Positions 19,601-27,414 of a DNA stretch of 57,235 nt are shown piece after piece. The stretch is from positions 1-57,235 of the IMG/VR virus record IMGVR_UViG_3300027747_001100. One strand, 5' to 3'. Below the pieces are notes generated by a model, which saw only the letters and a program-made list of their open reading frames with translations, was not told the origin of the DNA and ran no database searches. Source of the DNA: a virus. Positions within the stretch are counted from its first letter, which is position 1. Each line of letters opens with the position of its first letter. Both the position numbers and the translations under genes were made by a program.

Positions 19601-21317
19601 AGAGCAGATTTTTAATAATTTAATTAGTCAGTTTGCTGACCCAACTAAAGCAATTGGCACCATAGGCAGTGTTGTAACAGCAAAAGATACGACAGGTGGC
19701 GGTACAACTACGACAGGTGGCGGTACAACTACGACAGGCGGTGATACAACTACATCTACTGCAAACGACACTAAAATAAATGATATTGCTTCAAATTTTG
19801 GTATATCTGCAAATGATTTAAAGTCAATTTTATCTGATGCCCCAGATGTTGCTGACAAGTTATTTGGCACTGGAACTCAAGTTGCAGATATTTCAGGAAC
19901 AATGCCTTTTGGCAAAAGTAATGTGCCAGGCACTGAAGGCTATGACCCAAAACAGCCTACTATTGATTTACCTAAAGTAGCAACTGACTTAAAAGCTAGT
20001 CTAGATAATGTTCCAGCTACTGATTTGTCGCAAGGATTAAATGTTAATGCAACACACTTTACGCCTACATTAACATTACAAGATTACACAAATGACAAGA
20101 AAACATTACAAGACCAATATGATAAAAAAGAAATAACAGAAGAGCAATTTAAAAAAGATAATGCAGCATTAGACAAAGATTTTAATAATCAAACTCAAAA
20201 CTTAACTCAAGCATTAAATCTTCTTAACACTCTTATTAGTAAGGGTATGGATGCTAATACTGCATTAACAAAGTCTGCAGTTGCAACTAATTTAAACAAA
20301 CTAGACTTAGCCAGCGTAATTACAGGCAAAACAAACACTAATACACAAGTCACAGGAACTGGTACTAACACAACTAGTACTGTTACAACTAGTACTGTTA
20401 CAACAGGTACAGGAACAGGCACTAACCTAACAGGAACAGGCACTAACCTAACAGGAACAGGTACTAACCTAACAGGAACAGGCACTAACCTAACAGGAAC
20501 AGGCACTAACCTAACAGGAACAGGCACTAACCTAACAGGAACAGGCACTAACCTAACAGGAACAGGCACTAACCTAACAGGAACAGGCACTACAACACCG
20601 CCTAAAACTGTTCAACAGACTTCAACTTCATATGCAGTACCGTCTTCTGGATCTACAACAATAGGCGCATTGCCTGGAAATTTACAATCAACTTCATTAG
20701 CAGCAGCACCCGTGACAGGAACACAAATGAACTTAGCTCAATTAAAGCAACTCTATCCTCAACTTTCTAATGTTGACCCGAGAATACTTAATTCTCTTAC
20801 AGGGAAAAAAGCTCAAGCACCTGGCTATTTTACTTATGGCGCAGACTCGGCAGGCGGAACTAACTTGTCTATGCAAGGACAAGGTGGATTACCTAGTCCA
20901 GGTTACCCGACACAAGCTGCTGACACAAAAGGGCTAGAAACTAAGTTCGCTGCTCCACAAAGTGTAAATCCGAACTATAATGCTTTATCGTCGGCAGGAT
21001 TAAACTTGGTCAATACAGGCAATCTTGGGTATAAAGACGGTGGAAATGTACATATTCCTCAGTTTAAGACAGGCACTACAGGGCATTTTGTACAAGGCGC
21101 AGGTGATGGTCAATCAGATGACATTCCTGCCATGCTTGCTGATGGAGAATACGTATTTGATGCAGACACGGTTGCAGCCTTAGGTAACGGATCTTCAAAA
21201 GCAGGTGCATTACAGTTAGACAAAATGAGGAAATCAATCAGAAAGCACAAAAGAGGTGCATCTATTGATAAAATACCACCTAAGGCCAAATCGCCACTAG
21301 AATATTTGAAAGGTTAA
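16671..21317 (+). CDS. giant virion protein with DUF4214 repeats (ejection/internal protein candidate)
   Basis: The product has 1548 residues. Residues about 8-430 hold five DUF4214-type units (IAGLYDSVFKRAPDAAGLEF and its variants LYDSVLKRTPDASGLAFW, MYDDRLGRVPDANGLSFW, IYTDRLGHSPDASGLAFW, LYQQYVGRTPS). A Gly/Ala-rich hydrophobic stretch near residues 780-860 could insert into membrane. Residues about 1245-1305 are eight tandem GTGTNLT heptads. The C-terminus has YKDGGNVHIP, then GDGQSDDIPAMLADGEYVFD and a basic tail (KMRKSIRKHKRGAS), a segment I know from phage tail and internal proteins. DUF4214 is common in adhesins and secreted proteins. An ejection or penetration role is inferred from size and position. 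Confidence 0.65.
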   Translation: MALETLNSTDPIAGLYDSVFKRAPDAAGLEFWKNAYNTGTSLEQIKNAFQNSQEAQANPYVNTLGGTGANLEQGFVNPNRDNALPSNVQATTQQTSLPTGTAGTTLNATQMASTVPDPNEAAITSLYDSVLKRTPDASGLAFWTQAAKNGMSLADIKSSIAASQEGTATTAVNNLYTNYTGTAPTATQLNDAKTQLSSGKTVDDVTKSLLATPTTKTSIEKLITQMYDDRLGRVPDANGLSFWSSKVLNGQMTLADVAKQIGTSSEGSTAASVANIFQQYTGKLPTPQELADAQALLRSGKTIDDVTKNLAANVANKPAVEKLVSQIYTDRLGHSPDASGLAFWTSKITAGTMTLADVAKQIGGSTESTAFQNDPVIKLYQQYVGRTPSLAESDFWRTQLSKGIPPAEIAKGIALSDEGIKYSTTNLKAILTAQIGADFVNSLTPSQITQYATLLADPSLTTRAPKLSQDQFDSNYYLAQNPDVVRNGFDPYTHYKQFGYNEGRAGSATDKIQIAKTNDDKIRDIYGQMAKDPVLGEKIKASSPLLYEAVTPLTDIGGKLINGTLNYNYGSYNDLPILNANVALAAVGDGNVMTNFSHKRGHITDNLGWQGTGYSGKILRGADAVGVTVNLDEDGNVGSYSGLNEAADLLGIDKNQFKDKQVPLLTKDVRDSDGNVVSIAGQPVYKTDGNGDYLYDDKGQLIPKMRTITAESQLYDAVDKASKSIWSVTLNSLEPGQAVEKGSRSFQTALYRQEGDKLLAISKAVSHGGVYNMDIYTGGSGFNFGRDIAPGLVFVGTAALTMATLGGSAPLTAIGAGVGLTGSAATIAGGVIVGATMGGLNASASGQDPGKGILTGAAIGGITSSMQPLMNTGPVAGVLKDVSEASGGFYTQQQLGSIVGTTLATTVGSAVKGANGDQIFEAFATSLAANGISQTGVSAITSALKDVVSPDTMAKIARATQIAGSTVATSALSGKNQEQIFNNLISQFADPTKAIGTIGSVVTAKDTTGGGTTTTGGGTTTTGGDTTTSTANDTKINDIASNFGISANDLKSILSDAPDVADKLFGTGTQVADISGTMPFGKSNVPGTEGYDPKQPTIDLPKVATDLKASLDNVPATDLSQGLNVNATHFTPTLTLQDYTNDKKTLQDQYDKKEITEEQFKKDNAALDKDFNNQTQNLTQALNLLNTLISKGMDANTALTKSAVATNLNKLDLASVITGKTNTNTQVTGTGTNTTSTVTTSTVTTGTGTGTNLTGTGTNLTGTGTNLTGTGTNLTGTGTNLTGTGTNLTGTGTNLTGTGTNLTGTGTTTPPKTVQQTSTSYAVPSSGSTTIGALPGNLQSTSLAAAPVTGTQMNLAQLKQLYPQLSNVDPRILNSLTGKKAQAPGYFTYGADSAGGTNLSMQGQGGLPSPGYPTQAADTKGLETKFAAPQSVNPNYNALSSAGLNLVNTGNLGYKDGGNVHIPQFKTGTTGHFVQGAGDGQSDDIPAMLADGEYVFDADTVAALGNGSSKAGALQLDKMRKSIRKHKRGASIDKIPPKAKSPLEYLKG
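20409..20588 (+). repeat. 21-bp in-frame tandem repeat, eight copies
   Basis: The unit ACAGGAACAGGCACTAACCT plus one A repeats eight times and encodes GTGTNLT in the 1548-residue protein. Copies are almost identical; the third uses GGTACT instead of GGCACT. The period is a multiple of three, so slippage changes length without shifting frame. It probably forms a flexible linker. Confidence 0.9.
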
Positions 21318-21320
21318 GTC

Positions 21321-22376
21321 ATGGCACTTACACAAGGTTCACCATTACCGAATATTACAACCAACCAAACGCAAGCAACAACTGCGCCTAGTTGGTATAC
21401 TGATTATCTAAGCGGCTTAGCAAGCTCAGGAAATAAAGCAGCTGCAGGCGCTCAGTATGTAGGGGCTACACCTCTTCAAGAACAAGCATTTCAACAAACT
21501 GCTCAAAATGTTGGATCTTATCAGCCAAATCTACAAGCAGCTACAAACTTAGCTACTCAAGCTGGCGACTATGATGTTGCACAAGAAGCTGGTAGATTTA
21601 TGCAACCATATACTCAGCAAGTTGTAGGTGCTTTAGGCGATATCGGCAGACGTAATATAGAACAATACTTGGCGCCTAATGCCACAGCAGCTGCTGTAGG
21701 CTCTGGACAATTTGGATCTAAACGAGGAGCTGAAGTACTAGGTCAGTCTATGAACCAAGGCTTACAGAACTTAAACTTAGAACAGTCTAAAGCATTACAA
21801 ACAGGCTATACACAAGCACTACAAGCTGCTCAGAATCAAGAACAAGCAAAATTAGCAGCAAGTCAGAATTTTGGCGCTTTAGCACAGCAAAATCAGTCAC
21901 AAAATCTTGCAGACATTAATGCATTGTCTACCATGGGTGCACAACAGCAGCAAATTGAACAAAACAGATCTTTATTTCCAATGCAAACTGCAACACAACA
22001 AGCAGCATTGTTAAGAGGCTATACAGTACCTACCGCTGTTCAGTCTAGTTATTCAGGACCAATTCCTGGTGCTTATAGTTCTTCTCCATTAGCTCAAATT
22101 GCAGGTATTGGATCATTGCTTGGAGCATTAAATACGCCAACAGGAACAGGCAATAATACAGCTATGCAAAATATTCTTGGAGGCGTTACTACCGGTCTAT
22201 CTGGCATTGGCAGTTACCTTAAAGACTTATTAAAGCCGCAACCAGGGTTGGGAGAAATGGTTGATGCAAGTGGAAATATTGTAAAAGATCCAACATATGC
22301 TGTGTATGAAAATATGTCGCCAGAAGACATTATGAAAAGATGGGAAGATGTTAACCCTTATGAGAATATAATTTAA
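21321..22376 (+). CDS. internal virion/ejection protein candidate
   Basis: The product has 351 residues and is rich in Gln, Ala and Asn. The central helix region reads GALGDIGRRNIEQYLAPNAT, AAAVGSGQFGSKRGAEVLGQ, then NLNLEQSKALQTGYTQALQA, a pattern I know from DNA-transfer or internal virion proteins of short-tailed phages. A hydrophobic Gly-rich part (IAGIGSLLGALNT, GGVTTGLSGIGSYLK) follows. It lies 4 bases after the giant protein gene and before the M23-domain protein, all on one transcript. The ejection role is inferred. Confidence 0.6.
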   Translation: MALTQGSPLPNITTNQTQATTAPSWYTDYLSGLASSGNKAAAGAQYVGATPLQEQAFQQTAQNVGSYQPNLQAATNLATQAGDYDVAQEAGRFMQPYTQQVVGALGDIGRRNIEQYLAPNATAAAVGSGQFGSKRGAEVLGQSMNQGLQNLNLEQSKALQTGYTQALQAAQNQEQAKLAASQNFGALAQQNQSQNLADINALSTMGAQQQQIEQNRSLFPMQTATQQAALLRGYTVPTAVQSSYSGPIPGAYSSSPLAQIAGIGSLLGALNTPTGTGNNTAMQNILGGVTTGLSGIGSYLKDLLKPQPGLGEMVDASGNIVKDPTYAVYENMSPEDIMKRWEDVNPYENII

Positions 22377-22385
22377 GGAATAATT

Positions 22386-24131
22386 ATGGCAACACCGACA
22401 GTAGGTGCACTTCCAGCAGCTCCGACAGGATTAGCAGGCGATGATAATGCTCGACAAGAATATCTTGAAGCACTAAATAAAACACTAGGCGCTCTTGAGC
22501 AGCGTGGTGGCGTTAATATGTGGAATGTGGCTTCACAGTTTCTAAACCCTGGTCGTACAGGCAGTTTTGGTGAAGCTGTAGGCAATGTAGCAGGCTCTGT
22601 AGGTAGAGATGTAGAAAAGCAACAAGAAATGGCATTGCCTATGGCACAAATGCGTGCATCTGTTGCAGGTCAGAAGTTAACTTTAAACAATCAAGCTAAA
22701 GCATTGCAAATGCTAGGCGATAACTTAGGCGTATCACCAGGCCAAGTCACTAGTGCAATGTCTTCTGGAAATCTAAATAAGAACCAACTAGCACAACTGT
22801 CTGATCCAAGATTGTACTTAGCTGTGTCAGAACTATATCCACAACTAGGTGAAAGAATGACCAAGTTAGTAGATATGCAAGAGAAAGTTGCAGGACTAAA
22901 TATTAAACAAAACCAAGCAGATACAGATCTTCGTGGCAAGATTGCTGAGTACGGTCCAGGCTTCTTAAACTTGCCTACAAGTAATGCTGCTGTTTCACAG
23001 ACGAACGGCTTTGGGTTTAACTTACCTACGCCTAATGCAACCATTAGCAGCCCGTTTGGCACACGCCAAGACCCAATGGATAGGTCTAAGACAGCTATGC
23101 ATAACGGTATTGACTTTGCTGCTAAGCAAGGCGAGCCGGTTCAGGCTGTATTGCCAGGGACTATTAAAGCTATTAAGAATGAGCCTGGGTTTGGTAATAA
23201 GATTGAAGTTCAGCATAAAGACGGCTCTATTTCATATTATGCTCATTTGGATAAAGTTGACCCAAGTTTAAAACCAGGTGACACAATTCCAGAAGGCACA
23301 CTAATCGGTACAGTAGGCTCTACAGGTAAGTCTACCGGGCCTCATGTAGAATTTGGTATTCTTGATAAAGACGGCAAGCCTATTGATCCTACAATGCTGT
23401 TTAAAGCCCCACAGCAAGCTGGTACACAAGTTGCTTCATTAGGCAATGAAGGTATGCCATTAAAGTCACAAACTGAAGTTCAGAAGTCTAATGTTACGGA
23501 ACTAACTAAGCCGTTTATTGAGAAAAGAAATACTATTGCCACTAACTACGGTACTGCAACTACTGATAAATATGACAATGATTTAAAAGAGTTGTATAGT
23601 ATTACTAAGCGATCAGGCGACAAGATTTTCGGCATACTAAATAAAGAAGGCACTATTGCAGCACTTAAAGCTGGTGCTCAAGAAGGTATCACCATGGGCC
23701 AATTTGGTAGCATTAGCTTACCTGTTCAGAAGATGGCTGAAAAGTACAATCTTGGTCCTGATGAACAAAATGACTTACGAAGAGCTCAGCAATTAATGGC
23801 AGAAATCTTCTTTAACAATGGTGCTCAATACAAAGGCGTACTAGGTCCACAGATCTCTAACACTGATGCAAACTTAATGCGTGAACCTGGCGTTACAGCA
23901 GCTGATTCTAATAAGCTGATTCAGCACTGGATTAAAAATCAAGCATTGTTTAATGAGCAACGTAAAGCAATTTACGACACTCTTGACACATATGATGCTA
24001 AATACAAGAACGCGTCAACAGACCCAGGCGCATTCTTTAAATCATCTGAGTACAAACAAGTATTTAAAACATACAATGATTACTTTAAGCAACTTCGTGA
24101 AAATAACCCTCTGACAAGAATGAAAGACTAA
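22386..24131 (+). CDS. virion protein with M23 peptidase domain (altered HxH motif)
   Basis: The product has 581 residues. Residues 1-215 are helical. Residues about 225-345 form an M23 (LytM-type) domain with HNGIDFA (His239, Asp243), YYAHLDK (His287) and STGPHVEFGI (His320). In active M23 peptidases the last motif is HxH, and its second His is a zinc ligand; here that residue is Glu322. Glu could still bind zinc, or the domain may only bind peptidoglycan. The C-terminal 230 residues are helical. An ejected wall-opening protein is the likely role, since it sits among the internal proteins. Confidence 0.8.
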   Translation: MATPTVGALPAAPTGLAGDDNARQEYLEALNKTLGALEQRGGVNMWNVASQFLNPGRTGSFGEAVGNVAGSVGRDVEKQQEMALPMAQMRASVAGQKLTLNNQAKALQMLGDNLGVSPGQVTSAMSSGNLNKNQLAQLSDPRLYLAVSELYPQLGERMTKLVDMQEKVAGLNIKQNQADTDLRGKIAEYGPGFLNLPTSNAAVSQTNGFGFNLPTPNATISSPFGTRQDPMDRSKTAMHNGIDFAAKQGEPVQAVLPGTIKAIKNEPGFGNKIEVQHKDGSISYYAHLDKVDPSLKPGDTIPEGTLIGTVGSTGKSTGPHVEFGILDKDGKPIDPTMLFKAPQQAGTQVASLGNEGMPLKSQTEVQKSNVTELTKPFIEKRNTIATNYGTATTDKYDNDLKELYSITKRSGDKIFGILNKEGTIAALKAGAQEGITMGQFGSISLPVQKMAEKYNLGPDEQNDLRRAQQLMAEIFFNNGAQYKGVLGPQISNTDANLMREPGVTAADSNKLIQHWIKNQALFNEQRKAIYDTLDTYDAKYKNASTDPGAFFKSSEYKQVFKTYNDYFKQLRENNPLTRMKD

Positions 24132-24132
24132 G

Positions 24133-24954
24133 ATGGCAGATGAAGTTAAAGAAAACCCTCTATCGGCATTAAACTCATTATTTGATGAGCCTTACGGTCA
24201 AGAAACTGGATCAATGTCTACCAGACAGTCTAGTGTGACTGTTATGAACCCTGATACAGGTAAGCCAATTGTAGCTGACCCTGTGGATGTAGCAGCAGTT
24301 TCAGGCGTAGGCGGTGCATTAGCTGGTCGTCAAATTCAGAAAGTTGCAGAACCGGTTGCTAAAGCTGCTACAGCAGTTAGTCAAGCTGTGCCTACTGTCG
24401 AGCCAAACAAACCTTATACAAATAAATGGGGCGAAAAGACAGGTTATGGGATCGGAGAAGGCTCTACAAGACAGCAATCTGAAGCATATCAAAAGCAATT
24501 TAGAAATATTGGTGAAGGTAAGCATCAAATTAAAGGCGGTCGTCTGTGGAATGTAGATGAGATTATGGCTGAGATTGCTCGTAAAGAGAAACTTGCAGCT
24601 GACGAAGCTGCTCGACTGGCTGAGCAAAAAGGTATATATGGCAAAGCAGTAAGAGCATCTGAGTCATTAGGTAAAAGTCTTGGCGCAGTAGGTAAAGTTA
24701 TGCCTAGAATGTCTACAGGTCTTGGATTAGCCGGTACAGGTTATCAAGGTGCTGATGCATTAAATCGTCTTAAAAGTGGTGATATCCCAGGCGCTGTAAT
24801 TTCAGGAGCAGGCGCATTAGGTTCATTAGCTGCAACGACACTACCTCCAACAAACCCCTATTTTGCAGTAAGCAAAGGTGTTGGGGCAGGCCTTGGCATG
24901 GCCGCTCCGGTTATGCTAGAAGGTTATGACTATTTAAGAGAAAAACTTAGATAA
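24133..24954 (+). CDS. internal virion protein candidate with Gly/Ala hydrophobic segments
   Basis: The product has 273 residues. Two hydrophobic Gly/Ala-rich stretches occur (near residues 55-75, DVAAVSGVGGALAGRQIQK, and 190-260, GLGLAGTGYQGADAL, AVISGAGALGSLAATT, GAGLGMAAPVMLEGY). They are separated by a charged helix (MAEIARKEKLAADEAARLAE). It starts one base after the M23 gene and is the last of the four internal-protein genes. The alternation of membrane-prone and coiled segments fits a protein ejected to form a channel. The function is inferred. Confidence 0.6.
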   Translation: MADEVKENPLSALNSLFDEPYGQETGSMSTRQSSVTVMNPDTGKPIVADPVDVAAVSGVGGALAGRQIQKVAEPVAKAATAVSQAVPTVEPNKPYTNKWGEKTGYGIGEGSTRQQSEAYQKQFRNIGEGKHQIKGGRLWNVDEIMAEIARKEKLAADEAARLAEQKGIYGKAVRASESLGKSLGAVGKVMPRMSTGLGLAGTGYQGADALNRLKSGDIPGAVISGAGALGSLAATTLPPTNPYFAVSKGVGAGLGMAAPVMLEGYDYLREKLR

Positions 24955-25007
24955 GCTGTAACAAATATAAAGTATTGTCTACTTAATTATATTCTTTAAG
25001 GCATGGT

Positions 25008-25973
25008 ATGGCCAAACCTGCGTGTAGTGAGCAAGAGTTTATCGCATTATTTAAAGAACATAGGTCCCCTACGGCCGTAGCCAAAATATTGAATGTTGAT
25101 ACTAGAAGCGTCATAGCCCGTAGAAGAAATTTAGAGAAAAAACACGATATTGTGCTTGAATCAAATAATAATCGCGGTATTCCTCGATTTACCATTCCTG
25201 AAAGCAAGATTCGATGTGAGTATGAACTAATTGACGGTGTGATATTAGTAGGCTCTGATTGTCACTACAACCCAAACTATATCTCTACTGCACACAAAGC
25301 TTTTGTACACTTTGTAAAAAAATTAAAACCAAATATGGTCGTTTTAAATGGCGACTTATTTGATTTTGCACAAATTAGTGCGCATCACAGAATTGGTTAT
25401 CAACAACACCCAACTGTTAAGCAAGAACTAGAAGAAGTGCAAAACAGACTTGGCGATATTGAAAAAGTCAGACCTGCTGGATGTATATTGCATCGCACCA
25501 TTGGTAATCATGATCTTCGTTTTGATGGCAAACTGTCTAATGTTTTGCCTCAGTATGAAGGTGTAAAAGGTATGGCTTTAGCAGATCATTTGCCAGGCTG
25601 GTCATATAGCTGGTCAGTTGTAGTTAATAACAACACAATGATTAAACATCGTTGGCATAACGGTATTCATGCTGTGTACAACAACATACTTAAGGGCGGT
25701 ATGAGTATGGTTACAGGTCACCTACATTCTCTTAAAGTTACGCCATGGTCTAACTACAAAGGCGACATGTATGGTGTTGATACTGGAATGATGGCGGCAG
25801 TTAAAGATGACCAGTTTATGTACCATGAAGATTCTAGTGTTAACTGGAGAGCGGGGTTTGCAGTCCTTACTTATGTAAATGGTCATTTAATGCCGCCTGA
25901 GCTGGTTCAGGTCATTAGTGAAGATGACGGACTTGTGTTTTTTAGAGGTGAACTACATGAGATTAAACTCTGA
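25008..25973 (+). CDS. HTH-metallophosphoesterase fusion
   Basis: The product has 321 residues. Residues about 7-45 look like a helix-turn-helix (EQEFIALFKEHRSPTAVAKI, LNVDTRSVIARRRNLEKK). Residues 78-300 are a calcineurin-like phosphoesterase with VGSDCHYN (Asp84, His86), NGDLFDF (Asp116, Asp119), GNHDLR (His168, Asp169), an internal HRWHNG and TGHLHS, the five metal-binding blocks of the family. The known chemistry is two-metal hydrolysis of phosphate mono- or diesters. The substrate is unknown; the HTH suggests nucleic acid. A poor promoter-like AT-rich gap precedes it. Its 3' end overlaps the SprT-like gene. Confidence 0.8.
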   Translation: MAKPACSEQEFIALFKEHRSPTAVAKILNVDTRSVIARRRNLEKKHDIVLESNNNRGIPRFTIPESKIRCEYELIDGVILVGSDCHYNPNYISTAHKAFVHFVKKLKPNMVVLNGDLFDFAQISAHHRIGYQQHPTVKQELEEVQNRLGDIEKVRPAGCILHRTIGNHDLRFDGKLSNVLPQYEGVKGMALADHLPGWSYSWSVVVNNNTMIKHRWHNGIHAVYNNILKGGMSMVTGHLHSLKVTPWSNYKGDMYGVDTGMMAAVKDDQFMYHEDSSVNWRAGFAVLTYVNGHLMPPELVQVISEDDGLVFFRGELHEIKL

Positions 25974-26310
25974 AGCCATTAGCAATGCATATGCTAGTTT
26001 GTGCTGTATGTACCCGTTTACTAAATGGAAACTTCCTGTCCCTGAAGCAATTGACTTTGTAGTTGTTCATGACCCAGAAACAATGGGGACTTATTACTAT
26101 GATGATGGTGGAGACTATGAGCACACTATTACGATTAGTTCTGCTCGCTGTGGGCATTATTACACTATGCTCACAACTCTTTCACATGAAATGGTACATA
26201 TGAGTTTTTACCGTTGCAAAGGTGATAAATGGTCACAACACGGTAAAGCATTTAGAACTCGATGTAAGTTGATTGCAGATGAACTAGGCTTTGACGGCTT
26301 AGAACTTTAA
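25957..26310 (+). CDS. SprT-like zinc metalloprotease
   Basis: The product has 117 residues when started at ATG 25957, which lies inside the end of the phosphoesterase gene (17-base overlap, with AGAGGTGAACTAC before it). It contains LSHEMVHMSFY (His77, Glu78, His81), the HExxH zinc and catalytic motif, and a downstream His95 in SQHGKAFRTRC as the likely third ligand, the SprT/Spartan arrangement. Family members cut proteins linked to DNA. It has no DNA-binding tail here. Coupling with the HTH-phosphoesterase suggests joint action on DNA ends or adducts. Confidence 0.75.
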   Translation: MRLNSEAISNAYASLCCMYPFTKWKLPVPEAIDFVVVHDPETMGTYYYDDGGDYEHTITISSARCGHYYTMLTTLSHEMVHMSFYRCKGDKWSQHGKAFRTRCKLIADELGFDGLEL

Positions 26311-26423
26311 TTTCTGTGATAGTGGTCTTTTGGGTTATTAATCATTGATTTAATAAGATCATCTATACTAAAGAAGTATTGAATAACTCTTATGCCTTTA
26401 TGCGTGTAAATAGTAAAGCTCAT
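26307..26423 (-). CDS. 38-residue protein, last gene of the leftward region
   Basis: ATG at 26423 overlaps the stop of the upstream 48-residue gene (ATGA). The product begins MSFTIYTHKGIRVIQYFFS and ends DHYHRN. It ends by overlapping the stop codon of the convergent SprT-like gene by a few bases. Support comes only from the coupling and tight fit. The function is unknown. Confidence 0.5.
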   Translation of the reverse strand: MSFTIYTHKGIRVIQYFFSIDDLIKSMINNPKDHYHRN

Positions 26424-26566
26424 TTAGTGGCAATCAGATAAGCCCCATAATTTGCAAAAGCATATCCAGCATACATGCAACCCAGTCCAATATCTCCTTT
26501 AACCAATTGCTCAATACATATATATGCATAGATAAGCCCTGTAACAATAATTAGATTACTGCTCAT
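26420..26566 (-). CDS. 48-residue small membrane protein
   Basis: ATG at 26566 lies within the last codons of the upstream gene, and its TGA overlaps the next ATG. The product begins MSSNLIIVTGLIYAYICIEQ and has a second hydrophobic part (CMYAGYAFANYGAYLIAT), so one or two short membrane segments are likely. Sequence fit and overlaps support it. The function is unknown; small early phage membrane proteins often modify host or exclusion functions. Confidence 0.6.
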   Translation of the reverse strand: MSSNLIIVTGLIYAYICIEQLVKGDIGLGCMYAGYAFANYGAYLIATK

Positions 26567-26804
26567 CTTCTGCAATTAACTTTCTTGCTTTTCTAATCGT
26601 GGCTTTTTGATCTTCTGATAAGGGGAATGGAACAATTTCTTCGGATCCAATTCTATAGTCATTAAGTCCTTGGGTAATAAGACTAATAAGCCCATGTCGG
26701 ACGAGAGTTTCGAGACCTTCTTTATCGAAGTGAATGAGAGCATCAGCCGAACCATCTTTATTTTCCTTAATAATTTGTACAGAAATAGGCACTTTAGTCT
26801 CCAA
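26556..26804 (-). CDS. hypothetical protein of 82 residues
   Basis: The product begins METKVPISVQIIKENKDGSA, has an alpha/beta look and an acidic end (AEDEQ). It overlaps the upstream gene by 11 bases and the downstream 48-residue gene by 11 bases, as in a tightly coupled operon. No family is recognised. It belongs to the last leftward unit, which begins at 29758. Confidence 0.6.
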   Translation of the reverse strand: METKVPISVQIIKENKDGSADALIHFDKEGLETLVRHGLISLITQGLNDYRIGSEEIVPFPLSEDQKATIRKARKLIAEDEQ

Positions 26805-26997
26805 AATGAATAGTAGGTTTTTCTAAGCAATCCAAAGCCCATGATAAGTATTGCTTAACTTCTTCAGGGCTTTCACCGCTCATTGTAGCCGTAGTGTGGC
26901 CTAGCGGCTTTCCAAGTTGATCATAATGAACTTCCCGAATCTCTACGTATGACTCATCCGAGTCACTCATATTAACTAGTCGAAGGTTCCATGTCAT
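26794..26997 (-). CDS. hypothetical protein of 67 residues
   Basis: The product has strands (MTWNLRLVNM, YVEIREVHYDQLGKPLGHTT) followed by a helix (ESPEEVKQYLSWALDCLEKP), a small ferredoxin-like or dsRBD-like beta-alpha layout. It overlaps both neighbours. No known family is recognised. Confidence 0.6.
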   Translation of the reverse strand: MTWNLRLVNMSDSDESYVEIREVHYDQLGKPLGHTTATMSGESPEEVKQYLSWALDCLEKPTIHFGD

Positions 26998-27160
26998 TTT
27001 TTATCTCCTGTTGTACGGTACTAACAGCATCATACACTTGTGAAGTTACAGACAACACATATTTAATGTCATTAGGCGTTAATTGTCCCATCAGTTGTAA
27101 TATTTTAACAACTGCAACATCATTGTCTAATGACATAGGCTTAACTATAGTTTCAATCAT
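26972..27160 (-). CDS. hypothetical helical protein of 62 residues
   Basis: The product is nearly all helical in appearance (DNDVAVVKILQLMGQLTPND, IKYVLSVTSQVYDAVSTVQQ). It overlaps the downstream gene by 26 bases and follows the 83-residue gene by two bases. A role as a small regulatory or inhibitor protein is possible but not supported by any motif. Confidence 0.6.
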   Translation of the reverse strand: MIETIVKPMSLDNDVAVVKILQLMGQLTPNDIKYVLSVTSQVYDAVSTVQQEIKNDMEPSTS

Positions 27161-27162
27161 GA

Positions 27163-27414
27163 TTATATAATTTTCTTTTTGGTTAAAAATTTCTTATAAT
27201 GCATAACAGCTCTGTTTACAATTTGTTTCTGTAAATCGAGTTCTTTTGTTACAACTGCTTGGCTTTTTAGGCGAACTACAACAAGTCGTAAAGACTCTAT
27301 AGTTCGATCTATCCATCGAGGATGCTGCTCAATAAACTCATTAAACAAGTTTGTCCTGTCTTTAATGTTAAGCTTCTTTAGTTTTTCTTCTATGGCTGAC
27401 CAATGCTTAGACAT
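27163..27414 (-). CDS. hypothetical helical protein of 83 residues
   Basis: ATG at 27414 is preceded by AAGGAG at good spacing, so I prefer it to the ATG at 27441. It overlaps the end of the ThyX-like gene by eight bases. The product (MSKHWSAIEEKLKKLNIKDR, WIDRTIESLRLVVVRLK, MHYKKFLTKKKI) is basic and helical. No family is recognised. Confidence 0.65.
   Translation of the reverse strand: MSKHWSAIEEKLKKLNIKDRTNLFNEFIEQHPRWIDRTIESLRLVVVRLKSQAVVTKELDLQKQIVNRAVMHYKKFLTKKKII

Noticed and set aside
20207-20590. Minus-strand frame of 127 residues made of VPVPVRL repeats
   Set aside because: It is the exact shadow of the tandem 21-bp repeat on the plus strand, with no SD and no family; not a gene.
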